Shown here in pieces: positions 22,960 through 33,502 of a stretch of DNA of 64,000 bases. The notes under the pieces were generated by a model, which worked only from the letters and a program-made list of their open reading frames with translations, made no database searches and was not told the DNA's origin. How positions within the stretch are numbered: the stretch's first letter is position 1; every line of letters begins with the position of its first letter. The translations under genes were made by a program, and so were the position numbers. The stretch comes from Pegoplata infirma (taxonomy: Eukaryota > Arthropoda > Insecta > Diptera > Anthomyiidae): assembly GCA_963921195.1 (NCBI GenBank), contig OY992540.1, positions 15,631,136 to 15,695,135 on the forward strand. Direction: 5' to 3'.

Positions 22960-23485
22960 CTCCCCCCTCATTGAGAATTAGAAGAAGAAAATTGCAAAGT
23001 CTCTTAGTTTGATTACGAATATTTTCTAAATAGTCTTGACAAAGGAATCTGACAAATAAAAAAAAATTAAAATAGAAAAATAATTTTCTTAAAAATTTTT
23101 GTATGAAAATCTCAGAGTTTTAATTAGTAAAGGAAAAAGGACCTCGCAATGGGTAATCATATCGCTCATTTACTTGAATAGTGTCACAACTCAAAATATT
23201 TGATTTGGCAGAAAACACGTTCAAAGTTTACTATTGAAACTGGCAAGTTTAAAAGATATTAATTCGAATTTTTGACACAATATAAAGCATGATATAACGA
23301 ATAATTCTGCATCATTAACTCAAAAAACGCATTTTTTGAGTTATGACACTTTACAAGTAAAGGAGCGATATGTAATTCTGTTTTAATAGTTTTTTATTGC
23401 TCGTTTGACAGTCGTGATCAAACAAACTAAGAGGCTATACAATTTTCTTCTTATTATTCTTAATGAGGGTAGAGTTGAATGCTGC
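22960..23485. repeat. palindromic element, about 0.5 kb
   Basis: The outer arms share GAAGAAGAAAATTG and CTCTTAGTTTG with the inverse at 23405-23470. The inner arms (ATATCGCTCATTTACTTG at 23159 and its inverse near 23355-23372) share TGTCACAACTCAAAA. The centre is at about 23220-23265. No coding capacity. Confidence 0.65.
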
Positions 23486-24231
23486 AAAATTTTAGAAAAA
23501 GCAGGATATACGAAAAAATTTAAGTAAAATTTTTGAAAAAACTTCAAAAAAGTACGAAAAATAAAAAAATATGAAAAATTAAGGAATGTAATGAAAAAAA
23601 AAAATCTAAAAAAATTATTTAGAGAATATTTTACAAAAAAAAACAATGAGAAAAGTTCAATAAATTTCCAGGAAAATTTAATAAAATCTGAAAAATCTAG
23701 AAAAAATATATTTCGGAGGGTTTTCGTATATTAAATTGTTTTGTATGAACTTAAAGTTTAACAAAATCTGATTTTCAATATTTAAATTAAAACAATATAA
23801 AATTGATTAATTTTCAATTTATTAAGTTAATTACTACCTTCCATTATTAAATATTGCCAATTTAAAAAAATTACCACACCTTAAATTTTAAATTAATAAA
23901 AAAATACGAAAATTTTTTGTTGGTATATTTTTTTAATAACTTTTCATGTAAAACCACCTTTTGTATTTTTGCAAAAATAAAATCAACAGCTAACAAATAA
24001 CACCTTTGTTATTTGTATCCATATTATACTCACATGTTTGTAGGTACCTACTCATACCAACAATCATTTATTGTTGCTATATCATTTTCATTAGGCCTAC
24101 GAAACAGTTTTAACAATTTTAGTACCCTGCAATTATTGTTAGTGGTAGAGGAAATATATAAGTTTGTCATTCTGTTTGTAACACTTTGGTATAACGGTTA
24201 TCAATCGACCTTTATTCAAAAAACACTATAT
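23486..24231. other. unassigned, with a mini-me remnant
   Basis: Mostly A+T-rich. The segment 24118-24225 (AAGTTTGTCATTCTGTTTGT, AACACTTTGG) is a decayed minus-strand mini-me end. No gene. Confidence 0.5.
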
Positions 24232-24734
24232 AGGAAATTTTTCAAGCTTTAATTTAAGCTTGATAGTGTCCAGATTGAGCAAATATTTATTTAGATACGA
24301 GGGTTGCACAGGAAAATAAAATTGTTTATAGAATTTTTTTAGAAAACAGAACTGTACAGATATACAATAAGATTAGTAACTTTTTTACAGCAACAAATCA
24401 AAAATAATCTATTATGAGAATATTATAAAAAGAAATATTTCTGGGCCTCGAGCTAGAATAATACTCTAATCGAATAATTTTTTTAAAACTATTTAAAAAT
24501 ATTTCTAAGTGGATTTTTGACAAGTTCAAACATTAAACATTTTAAAAAAGGTCCAATAGTTTAAAGTTAGTTATCAACTCATTTTTTCAATGACAAAAAC
24601 AAAAATGAAATCAAAAATCATGAAATTGAAGAATTTTCTAAAAAATGACTATTATTAATTTAATTTTCCAGCGCGACCCTCGTATCTCAAATAATATTTG
24701 CCTAATCTGAACGCTATCAAGCTTAAATTAAAAC
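24232..24734. mobile_element. inverted-repeat element interrupted by the LINE
   Basis: The left arm (24232-24310: TTCAAGCTTTAATTTAAGC, CAAATATTTATTTAGATACG) is inverse to 24665-24734. The outermost part of the right arm (TTAAACTTGAAAATTTTTTT) lies beyond the LINE at 28116-28137. The interior (24395-24470) carries a diverged inverted fragment of the 496-bp unit. Confidence 0.65.
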
Positions 24735-24877
24735 TTTTTTTTTTTTTTTCAAATACTTTATTTTTTCAGATTATTGAATCTGCCCTTTCTTGGCCTAACA
24801 ATAAGTAAATAAATCTTACAATCTAACTTAAATACTAGTTACTCCTTAAGAGCCATTTTGAAGGACGGGCCTCATAA

Positions 24878-27538
24878 TTAAATGGGCGGTAAATCTGCAC
24901 GTTGCAGTCTGGTGTGCGCTCGGGTCCGAGTAAGGGCTCTCGCCAATGGATTTGGGTGGTTGTCGAGCTTTTCCTCGTATTTTAGTTTGATGGTTATAAA
25001 TTCTTCTCTAACTAGCGGAATATTTAAGTCCTTATGAGTGTTCACATTTCTGACACACCAGGGTGCACCCGTAATGATTCTCAAAATTTTTGATTGTGCC
25101 CTCTGTATAAGCTCAATATTAGACATACTGGCTGTACCCCATAGTTGGATACCATAAGTCCATATTGGTTTTAAAATACAATTATACATGGTGACTTTCG
25201 AGTCAAGGCTAAGTTTAGAATGCTTGTTAATTAACCAATGTAATTGGATGGATTTTAGCTTCAAATGAAGCCTCTTGGCTTCTAAGTGCTTTCGCCATGT
25301 TAGACGTCTGTCCAAGTGAATACCAAGGTATGTAACACTCTCAGACTGTGGGATACTTATACCATTTAAAGAAACCGGAGCACAAGTGCCCGTTCTAAGT
25401 GTAAACGTAACGTGCTTGCTCTTAAGCTCATTAACTTTAATTCGCCAGTTCCTGAACCACGTCTCCACAGCTGTAAGGTGATTGTTTAGCCTTAAGGAGG
25501 CAACATGTGGATCTGAGTGAGTGCTTAACAAGGCAGTGTCATCTGCAAATGTTGACGTTGTAATATGTTCACACGTCGGCAAGTCCGACGTGAATATAAG
25601 GTAAAGAACAGGGCCGAGCACACTTCCCTGGGGAACACCTGCATTCATTATATAATCAGAAGTTGTAGCTTCCTTATATTTCACCCTAAAGTAGCGGTTG
25701 AGGAGGTAAGACTCTAAGAGCTTGTGTGTAATCATTGGTAAGTGACATTTTACTTTGTATAAAAGACCCTCGTGCCATACTTTATCGAATGCCTGAGCGA
25801 CATCCAGAAAAACTGCTGAGCAATATTTCTTTTCTTCAAAGGCTTTCCTTATCACGCAAGTTATGCGGTTAACTTGCTCAATGGTTCCATGTTTCTCGCG
25901 AAAGCCGAACTGATGAGCAGGAATGCTATTACTATTTTCCATAATTGGTAGAATCTTTTGAAGAAGAACTTTTTCAAATAATTTTGATAGGCACGGAAGC
26001 AAACTTATAGGTCTGTATGATGAAGTTAAAGTTAAATCTTTTCCAGGCTTGGGAATCATTTTGATCTGCGAAATTTTCCATATGTTTGGGAAGTATCCTT
26101 GTTGCAAGATCGCGTTAAATAATTTTGTAAGAACAGTAACCGCTACAAATGGTAGGTTTTTTATCATGTTTGGTGTGACTAAGTCATACCCAGGCGCTTT
26201 CTTTGGGCTTATCTGCGTTCGAATAATTGTCTCAACATCTTGGGCGTCAAACAATATATTACTATGATCCATGTGCAGAGGCAGTTCTGGGAGTGTAAAG
26301 TTATTCTCCGCCAAATTTGGCTCAAAGACTGTTCTTAAATGTTCTGCAAATGAGTATGCTTTCTCCTCTTCACTGCGTGCCCAATTGCCACATTGCTTTC
26401 TCAGCGGTGGTTCGCCCTCTACCGGTGGTTTAATTTTAGTAGCTTTCCACAATGAGTAGTTTGCTGAACTTGAATGCGAAAGACTTTCCACATAAACGCT
26501 ATTTATGCGATCCTCTTCCAAATGAAGGGCTTTTCTAAGGTTTCTTGTAGCTTCAGACAGCCTCTGCTTTGCGGCAGGAGATCTACTGTTTTGCCATTCC
26601 CTTCTTAGCCTTCTCTTGATGGCCAATAGTTGCTCAATTTCTGAGTTTGAAACATGAAAATTACGATTAGGAGTAACGGTCGAAGACGTCGAAGAGTACT
26701 CTGCTGCAGATCTCAGAATGGATGTAAACTCCTGAACACATTCTCCAATATCCCCCTCACATTCCAAAGATGGGTCAATGTGGATGTGGCTACTTATATA
26801 CTTTTTATACTTCAACCAATTCGTCTTTGACGAAGTGATTCCAAAGGGTGTTTTAACCGAAATTGGTTCATCGTAATACGATAAAATTACTGGAGAATGA
26901 TCTGAACTAAGATTAAAGGATGATTCAACAGATAACTTACTCCTATCAATATGTTTCGTTACTCCAAAATCGATAATATCGGGAATTTTTCTAGGATCCG
27001 AAGGCCAGTATGTTGGTTGTCCAGACGATATAACATCCAAACTATTTTTCCTATCAATTAGAGCACAGTAAAGCTGTCTTCCCCTAGGGTTCGTGAGACG
27101 TGAACCCCAATAGGTGTGTTTCGCATTGTAGTCTCCACAAGCTAGGAAGCGATTACCAAGAGTACTGAAAAAATATTCGAACTGTATCTTAGAAACTGAA
27201 AATCGTGGAGGGCAGTAAACTGCCGTTAGAGTTAGTCCTCCTCCTGTACACTCAAGATGTATTGAGGTTGCTTGAAGGTAAGTTGTTGAAAAAGTTTCCA
27301 TAGCATGATGCTTAATTCTACTTCTTATCAAAATACCTGTTCCACCGTGCGCCTTTCCGTCAGGGTGATTTGTTTTGTGGAATGTATATCCGGGAATTTG
27401 AAAATTATATCTATTCGTGAGGTGGGTTTCCGATAACAATAACACATCGATGTTATTGTTGTGCAGAAAATTAGATATCTCAGCCTTATGCTGGTTTACG
27501 CCGTTTGCATTCCAGAAACATATTTTAAACACACGCAT
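24878..27538 (-). CDS. LINE ORF2: endonuclease-reverse transcriptase, 886 aa, intact
   Basis: This is the polymerase protein of a jockey-clade LINE; it nicks target DNA and copies the element's RNA onto the nick. An APE-type endonuclease fills residues 1-220: WNANG (9-13), SETH (E37), GDYNAKH (D136, N138) and SDHS (D213, H214) are all present. The reverse transcriptase spans about 430-720: PKKAPGYD (445-452), SYRPISLLP (507-515), LDVAQAFDKVW (D579, D585), GVPQGSVLGP (634-643) and FADD (D666, D667). A C-terminal domain follows (YLGIHLDRRLTW 737-748; GAPWCVRN 824-831). There is no RNase H domain. The length is normal for the clade and no catalytic residue is missing. The start ATG overlaps the ORF1 stop, which suggests termination-reinitiation. 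It has no stop or frameshift, so it may still encode functional protein, but this copy lacks its promoter. Confidence 0.95.
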   Translation of the reverse strand: MRVFKICFWNANGVNQHKAEISNFLHNNNIDVLLLSETHLTNRYNFQIPGYTFHKTNHPDGKAHGGTGILIRSRIKHHAMETFSTTYLQATSIHLECTGGGLTLTAVYCPPRFSVSKIQFEYFFSTLGNRFLACGDYNAKHTYWGSRLTNPRGRQLYCALIDRKNSLDVISSGQPTYWPSDPRKIPDIIDFGVTKHIDRSKLSVESSFNLSSDHSPVILSYYDEPISVKTPFGITSSKTNWLKYKKYISSHIHIDPSLECEGDIGECVQEFTSILRSAAEYSSTSSTVTPNRNFHVSNSEIEQLLAIKRRLRREWQNSRSPAAKQRLSEATRNLRKALHLEEDRINSVYVESLSHSSSANYSLWKATKIKPPVEGEPPLRKQCGNWARSEEEKAYSFAEHLRTVFEPNLAENNFTLPELPLHMDHSNILFDAQDVETIIRTQISPKKAPGYDLVTPNMIKNLPFVAVTVLTKLFNAILQQGYFPNIWKISQIKMIPKPGKDLTLTSSYRPISLLPCLSKLFEKVLLQKILPIMENSNSIPAHQFGFREKHGTIEQVNRITCVIRKAFEEKKYCSAVFLDVAQAFDKVWHEGLLYKVKCHLPMITHKLLESYLLNRYFRVKYKEATTSDYIMNAGVPQGSVLGPVLYLIFTSDLPTCEHITTSTFADDTALLSTHSDPHVASLRLNNHLTAVETWFRNWRIKVNELKSKHVTFTLRTGTCAPVSLNGISIPQSESVTYLGIHLDRRLTWRKHLEAKRLHLKLKSIQLHWLINKHSKLSLDSKVTMYNCILKPIWTYGIQLWGTASMSNIELIQRAQSKILRIITGAPWCVRNVNTHKDLNIPLVREEFITIKLKYEEKLDNHPNPLARALTRTRAHTRLQRADLPPI

Positions 27539-28115
27539 TATTTTTTTGATAGGAGAGCCTGCAAAGTATTGTTTTGCGCTTTTAGCTCCTCTATTGTACC
27601 TTGCATAGATGCCATAAAAGCATTCATTGTGCTTTGCATAGTAGACATGAAGTTAGTCATTGACTGCATAAGGGTGAAAAACATTGATTCCACCCCTCCT
27701 TTATTAGGGGGATTGCAGGGTTGCTGAGAGCCTGTTATCAAAGCGTTAGCATATGTATTACTAGCACTAGCTGAAGAAGTATGTGTCTCAGAAGCATTTA
27801 CCGCGGGTGGAACTGAGCCTTGGAATATAGGAGTTAAAGGCGGCGCACTTGGTACGACTTGTGGGATTACCGTATTTCTCGCTGCATGTGCTGGTTCAAA
27901 TGATAGTATTTGACCTCTTGATTGTAGTTGTTTTTGTTTTAGTTTTGTTCTCAATTCTTTATAAATTGGGCAACCTCGATATTTGGCAGAGTGATTATCT
28001 CCGCAGTTGCTACATTTTTTCATGCCTTCACCATTTTTTATCACGGAACACTCGGAGGAGGAATGTAAATCACCACATACAGGACAAACTGTGTTTAAGG
28101 TACAATAGGTTTTTG
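27538..28115 (-). pseudogene. LINE ORF1 (gag-like), 5'-truncated
   Basis: This is the C-terminal part of a nucleic-acid-binding Gag-like protein that would coat LINE RNA. In the ORF2-upstream frame, two zinc knuckles can be read: CPVCGDLHSSSEC (28048-28086, C-x2-C-x3-H-x4-C) and CSNCGDNHSAKYRGC (27970-28014). They are followed by GCPIYKEL, typical of jockey Gag proteins, a Ser/Thr/Pro-rich linker, and a C-terminal helix with Met, Leu and Gln repeats ending SKK. The N-terminal part is absent because the element ends at about 28115; upstream codons are open to that edge, so any start inside is not the natural one. Confidence 0.85.
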
Positions 28116-28137
28116 TTAAACTTGAAAATTTTTTTAT

Positions 28138-28760
28138 ACATTAAAGCAAATGTTCCTGCAACAAAATTTATAGCAAAAACAACATTTACTCTAAAAATCT
28201 AAAATTTTTAAAAAATTTCAACTTGAATTCACTTGGTGAAAAAACACGCTTAATTCTGAATGAAAGCAAAAAATATTTTAGGCAGTATTTTTGTCACTAT
28301 AAAATATTATAACATTCCAGAAAAAAAATGTTGCACTCAAAAAAATTACACAAAAAAAAAAAAAATCATTAAAAAATTTTTTTTTACTACAAAAATTTTC
28401 TAAAAAAGTGTTTTACCCAAAATATTTTGCACATTATGTAGGGTATTCATTAATTCGGCCATGTCGCATTTAAATCTTTTTTGTTGTTGTTTTTTTTTTT
28501 AACAATTACCTTTTTAAAAAAATGACAGCATTGACTTATATTCATACATTAAATGACTCTAGACAAGACAAAATTTACACACATTTTCGCATTTTGGAAT
28601 AACATTCTTGTCTGCTAAAACGTACATAAATTGTTGATTGATTTAAGACTGTTAAATTTATGTTGCTGCAAAAATTGCCCACCAAAAAAATATATATAAA
28701 AAAAAATATTGAAATCAAAATGCATGATATGCATTTGATTAAATAAAGCAATTTTTGTTT
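28138..28760. other. unassigned A+T-rich stretch
   Basis: Low-complexity A/T runs. A lone CACTCAAAAAAATTACAC end-like motif is at about 28334. No gene. Confidence 0.5.
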
Positions 28761-28943
28761 TTAACCCTTCTGCATCCCTTGTATATGTGCCCTTCCTATG
28801 ATCCTTTGGGTCAATATGACCCAACATTAAAATGTACACAAAATTCCATGTTTTAGTATAATCAAAAATAATGAAAACTAAAATAAATAAGCCCCTCCAG
28901 AGCAATTATTAAAAAAAAAATAAAATCAAATTTGAAATTAAAC

Positions 28944-29060
28944 CTTTTTTTACTTTGAGCCAACACTTAATGCAATGCATTGTGTTAGTATTAGAAAATG
29001 GGTTATGAGGAGAAGGAATGAGGAAGTAGTGTTTGTGGACATTTAATTTGAATTCTTTCA
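28944..29060 (-). pseudogene. LINE 3' UTR fragment (copy J1, distal part)
   Basis: A short T-run then CAATGCATTGTGTTAGTATT and AGTAGTGTTTGTGGACATTT. The same order occurs at 58440-58555 (GCAGTGCATTGTATTGAT; AGTAGTATTTGTGGATATTT), directly 3' of another LINE fragment. It is the tail of the LINE resumed at 31394. Confidence 0.7.
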
Positions 29061-29067
29061 AATTATA

Positions 29068-31388
29068 CACATACAAAAAAAAACTGTAAATTTACAATTT
29101 TATTGGTAAAAAGCAGACATGTGCACGGATGGTGTTAAAATGCGTTTAGAGACATTCTAAAAAATTTAGAATGTGGACAATATTCTATTCTTATCGTTCA
29201 ACACGAATGAGTTTTTCATTCTATGCCCACAGTGCAAGAGAAAGCTACACACACTAGTGTAACGACATTCGTAACACGAATGAACCAATTAGGGAGTACA
29301 TAGACAGCCAATGATTTGAAAATACTGTACTCTGAAGCGTGTAAATAGAATGATTTTTATAAAAAAAAAAATATTGTTTGGCTATTTGGGGGAATTCTTT
29401 TTTAAAAAAAATATATGTATGTATGCAAGTGCGAATTTAAATAAACATTTTGTTATGTAGAATAAATGAAGAGGTAAATAAAAAATAAGTATGGGGAAAA
29501 TTAATTTATAAATAAGAGTGGATAAAAAAATTTTAATACATAAAAATAAATATTAGGGTGGATTGAAAAATTATTTTTCTATTTCGAAAAATAATGTTCA
29601 TTGTGGGAAAAAAAATGTTTTGATTTATGGCAGAAAATGTTAGTACCTATAATGATGAAATATGTAGTGTGTGACCAAATACATTTTTTTTACAAAATTT
29701 TCAACTGTTCTGCTAATACCGAAAGTTTGTCTATTTTTTTGTATGTGCATTAGGGTGAAGCAAATTATGCTTTTTTCGAATTTCGAAAACGTCGGTGAAA
29801 AAAAATTGTTTAATTTTTTTTTTAAATATTTAGGCTAATAAAATATTATGCACCCTCAACCGTAAACTAGCGTAGAGAGATTTTCGTTATATAAGAACAA
29901 ATGAGTGCAATTATTCTTCTTTGCAGACTGGGATTTTCTATTTGATTTTGATCACTACGCTACGTAGGGGGACAGTTACGGGTAGCTAACCCAGCCTTTA
30001 GTTTATTTTCGGACATTACTGAAATGTGTTTTTATGGTAAACATTTTTTTTTTTTTTCTGTAAAGAAATTTAAAAAATGTTCTTTAAAAACATCTTATTT
30101 TCTTAAAATTAATTTCAAATTACATTAAAGGCCAAATTAAACAAAACGACAAATAAAAATAAACATCTTCTCAAAACTGAGTCAACATGACGGTATATTA
30201 TCAGCAAAAAACGAATTAAAAATATTTTTTGCAAAACAAGAAATAATAAAATAATTTTTTGCAAAACAAGAAAAAAATTTACAGACAAAAACAAATTTTT
30301 ACAGACAAAAAAAAAATTACCATAAAAACACTTTTTAAGTAATGTCCGAATATTAAATAATTTAAGAAAAAAAATATATTTTTTTACTTTGTTCGGAACT
30401 CTCCGATTTTGAAGCCAAGGCCATTGTCTCACAGGATCAATATTTTAATGTGTTAATGTCAACCCTAAAAGGCAACTTTACCGACCCGACGTTTTCGAAA
30501 TAGATCTAATTAGCTCCACCCTAATGTAAAAAACTTTAAAGCGGTACTTATTGTTGTTGGGAATACTTTTAGTTAAAAAAAAAAAAAACACAATGTTTAT
30601 GATTTGTTTCAACGACACAATAAGATTGTGCGTGTGCGTGTACGAGCAAGTGTAAAAAGACAAACAAAAAACTAACAGCATTATTTTGCATATTTTTCTT
30701 ATACATAAGTACATACATCCTAATACATTTTTTCACAATGCATAATTTACTTTTTCATCAAAACGTTTTTTTTTTACTACCCCCATATTTATAATAAGTT
30801 TTCCAACAATTTTTTTTAAACATTTTTTTACAAAAACATTCTAAGCGATCAGTGTATGTTAAAAATATTCTATAACACGGTGTTATTTTTATAATCTCTA
30901 CTATGTTTGTTATTCTAAAAACGAACGTTTGTTTCATTCTAATCGTTCAAACACGACATTTTTCGTGATCGTTTAAACAAGCACAGCAAATTTTTTAATT
31001 TGTTGTTTAGCATCATAGTAAACATTCTCATTCGCAAACACTGTACTCTAAAAATAGTGTACTCTGAAGCGAATGATTTGGTGTAAGCGAAGAAGGGAAT
31101 ACATTTGAGCTCATGTCTGGTAAAAAGTTGGTAAAATATTGTGAAATTACTAGAAATTCTCGTAAAATAGGAACTAGCAAAAAATCTAGTAAAGTTACGA
31201 AATCTCCTTGTAAGTTTTATCGTGTCCAAAAATTTGTAAATTCACAATTTTATTGGTGAAAACCTTGTAAAATTACAAAATTATTGGTAAAAAGCTTGTA
31301 AAATTACTAGGAATTCTTGTAAAATAGGAGGTAGCTAAAAAAGTAAAAATTTTTTCTTGTAATTTTACAAGGTATTTTTATTTGAGTG
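29068..31388. mobile_element. family F element, nested in the LINE 3' UTR
   Basis: The left end is CACATACAAAAAAAAACTG after TA. The right end is ACAAGGTATTTTTATTTGAG plus TG, before TA. The right part has repeated TTGGTAAAAAGCTTGTAAAA and AAATAGGAGGTAGC motifs shared with 9891-10243 and 41263-42758. The middle (29110-31080) is foreign, including a second element at 29750-30524. No coding capacity. Confidence 0.6.
29752..30522. mobile_element. TA-flanked TIR element (GGGTGAAGC / GCTCCACCC)
   Basis: The left end is TTAGGGTGAAGCAAATTA with CGAAAACGTCGG inside. The right end is CCGACGTTTTCGAAAT then TAGCTCCACCCTAA. TA lies on both flanks, and the pattern fits a Tc1/mariner-type MITE. A similar start (TTAGGGTGGATTGAAAA) is at 29553. 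Two AGACAAAAA-rich direct repeats lie inside (30210-30320). Confidence 0.65.
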
Positions 31389-31393
31389 TAACT

Positions 31394-32225
31394 GAGTGGG
31401 TAGGCTTCTGCAGGGATTTAATTCCACATAGGGCTAGTTTGACTGATTAGAGACGAATTTTCTCTGTAATTCGTTGTGCAAGACATTGGACAGTAGACAA
31501 CGAAAGGATGTGATCTGCTGGAAAGGCGCCAATCTCAGCTGAACACTTACCGTGGTTATATCTGTATAACAATGACGCACAACACTCATTCCGATTATGC
31601 TCTAACGAGTCAATAGAGCTGGATACCCTACTGTCATTGATGAGCTTCAACGTAATCCTTTGCACCTGATCAGATAGACCTTGAAGCACCTGCCCAGATA
31701 TGCGAGTTGTATTCCATTTTCGGTCGGATATAGGTGGCATAAATAATGAGATCAGACGGAGTGAAGAAATTCTTGCACCGTTTTAGAAAACCAAGACACA
31801 TGAATGCTTCTTTCGACACTTGAAAACATGTTTGTTCCAACGAACATCACATTGGATTTTCATGCCTAGAACATCAAGAGTTTCTGATTCCTCAATAGCT
31901 ATGCCACCCATGGATACAGATGATGCTGATTCCACAAGCCGCCTGAGGGTCAACACATAACATTGGGCCTTACGAGCATTAAAATAGATCCTATTTGCAA
32001 GACCCCACTCGGAGATTGTCGTAAGATCATGCTAACAAGTCCCCTGTAGAACGACTCTACGAAACAGGAGTGAATCGGACTCCAAATAATTTACCAAGTG
32101 GTGATTGATCATGCTCTTCATGACCTGAGAGAGCGTACAGAAAATTGCTATTGGGCGTTAGTTTTCTGGGTTTGTTACCTCAACCTTTTTTGGGGTTGGC
32201 GGGACCTTTGCGGGTTTCTCAAAAT
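31394..32225 (-). pseudogene. LINE reverse-transcriptase remnant (copy J1)
   Basis: Read on the minus strand, the 3' part gives SSSIDSLEHNRN and LLYRYNHGKCSAEI (about 31530-31640), the conserved C-terminal end of a jockey/CR1-like LINE protein. Upstream are LDVLGMKIQCDVRWNKHVFK (about 31826-31885) and, further on, traces of the RT block IAI..LS.VM (32100-32165). Stops, frame changes and an internal deletion remove the catalytic FADD block. The 3' UTR continues at 28944-29060 across an insertion. Confidence 0.75.
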
Positions 32226-32671
32226 CCCACCCACAGTACGAGAATAATAAAGTTTTGAATGATAAAATAATCAACGAGAATAATGAAATTTAGAATGAAA
32301 AACTATTCAATAAAAGCGATTTTATTGATTCTTTGACCGACAAAATTATTGATCTATCATTCTGAATGAAAATGAACCCAATTCAATTATATTCAGAAGT
32401 AAAAAAAATGGTAAAGTAGAACTAAACTTGCATTATCGCTTGTTGGGTCATATTGACCCAAAGGATATTAAATGTGTGTAAATCGTGTTTTTAAATATGG
32501 AGGGGGGAGGAAAAATTTAAATTTTATTATTTTCTTTTAAAACCATAATTTTCGTCCCTGTAATGGATAAATTAAAGTTTCACGTTGATATCTTATAACT
32601 AAAGGGAAAAAGTTTGCGTTTGAAACCCAAAATTGGGTCAAATTGACCCAAGGAGTGCAGAAGGGTTAAAA

Positions 32672-33282
32672 AAGGTATTTTTAACAATTTCCAAACTAAA
32701 AATAATAGTTAAAAAGTCCATAAATTGTCACAAGTCTTTATCTTAGCTATGTAGGTCCATTTTAAGTCCAATTAAAATTAAACTATATTTGGATAATTGG
32801 TTGGTGTACCCAAATTATAGAAGTAATGGATATTATAACGATAAATATAATATGATATGATATGAAAGTTATAAATAAATTATAAATTTTATCTTGATAA
32901 ATTGTTATATTTCCACAAAAATTCACTTATTAGGTGTTGAAGTTAAGTTATAGATAAGACCTTTATTTGATTAAATGACTTTTTTATGAATTTTTTGATA
33001 AATTGACTTTTTTATGAAACGGAAAATTTCAGAACGGGTTCTGAAAAATTTAAAAAAAAAATGTAATAAAAAAGTTTTGAGATTGTGGTGCATTCCGTTT
33101 TAATTTGATAAATATTAAAACAAGGAAACTCGACACAAATTTGACCATTTTTCCAATATTTGACCACGCCTCCTAAGCCCAGTTTCGAAAAATTTTAAAA
33201 CCGTTCCATATCGGGCTATCCATACAACCTATTCCGAAATTTACGTTACACATGTTTTTTTCCCCAGGACATTTGGTGTGGA
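32672..33282. other. unassigned A+T-rich stretch
   Basis: No gene. Near the end, GGTGTGGAATGCCTCATATG (33268-33287) resembles the TGGGGCATTCC terminus in inverse form. Confidence 0.5.
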
Positions 33283-33502
33283 ATGCCTCATATGAATACG
33301 AATATTAACCACATTTTTGAAATCGGTCATGCGGTTTTCTATCGAAAATCGTCCTTTGAAATTTTTCAAAATAATAAAAAAAAATTTTCCTCAATTTCTA
33401 AAATCGGTCAAGCGGTTTTCGAGATTTCACTATTTAAAAATTGTGAAAATATTGCAAAAATGTCGGTTTGTTCTACGTTTAAGAAATTAAAAAAAAATAT
33501 AT

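Larger units (their letters stand above)
24735..28115 (-). mobile_element. jockey-clade non-LTR retrotransposon (LINE), 5'-truncated
   Basis: The minus-strand element runs from about 28115 to a 15-base poly(A) tail (T-run at 24735-24749) placed shortly after an AATAAA signal. It contains the 3' part of ORF1 and a complete ORF2, joined by a TAATG stop-start overlap at 27538. The target can be recovered because the insertion split an inverted-repeat element: flanks are TTAAAAC (24728-24734) and TTAAAC (28116-28121), an approximate target duplication. Truncation at the 5' end, poly(A) and short duplication are the normal outcome of target-primed reverse transcription. The long intact ORF2 implies a recent insertion. 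Confidence 0.92.
28765..32665. mobile_element. piggyBac-type non-autonomous element, TTAA-flanked, with nested insertions
   Basis: TTAA stands on both sides (28761-28764 and 32666-32669). The left end is CCCTTCTGCATCCCTTG; the right end is the inverse of CCCTTCTGCACTCCTTG. Each end also carries the palindrome GGGTCAATATGACCC or GGGTCAAATTGACCC, and the right side has a second one at about 32447. TTAA target plus CCC...GGG ends is the piggyBac signature. The original element was short; most of the 3.9 kb is a LINE fragment (28944-32225) itself split by other insertions. No transposase frame is present. Confidence 0.8.

Noticed and set aside
26049..27727. Plus-strand open frames overlapping the LINE
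   Set aside because: Antisense shadows of ORF1 and ORF2.
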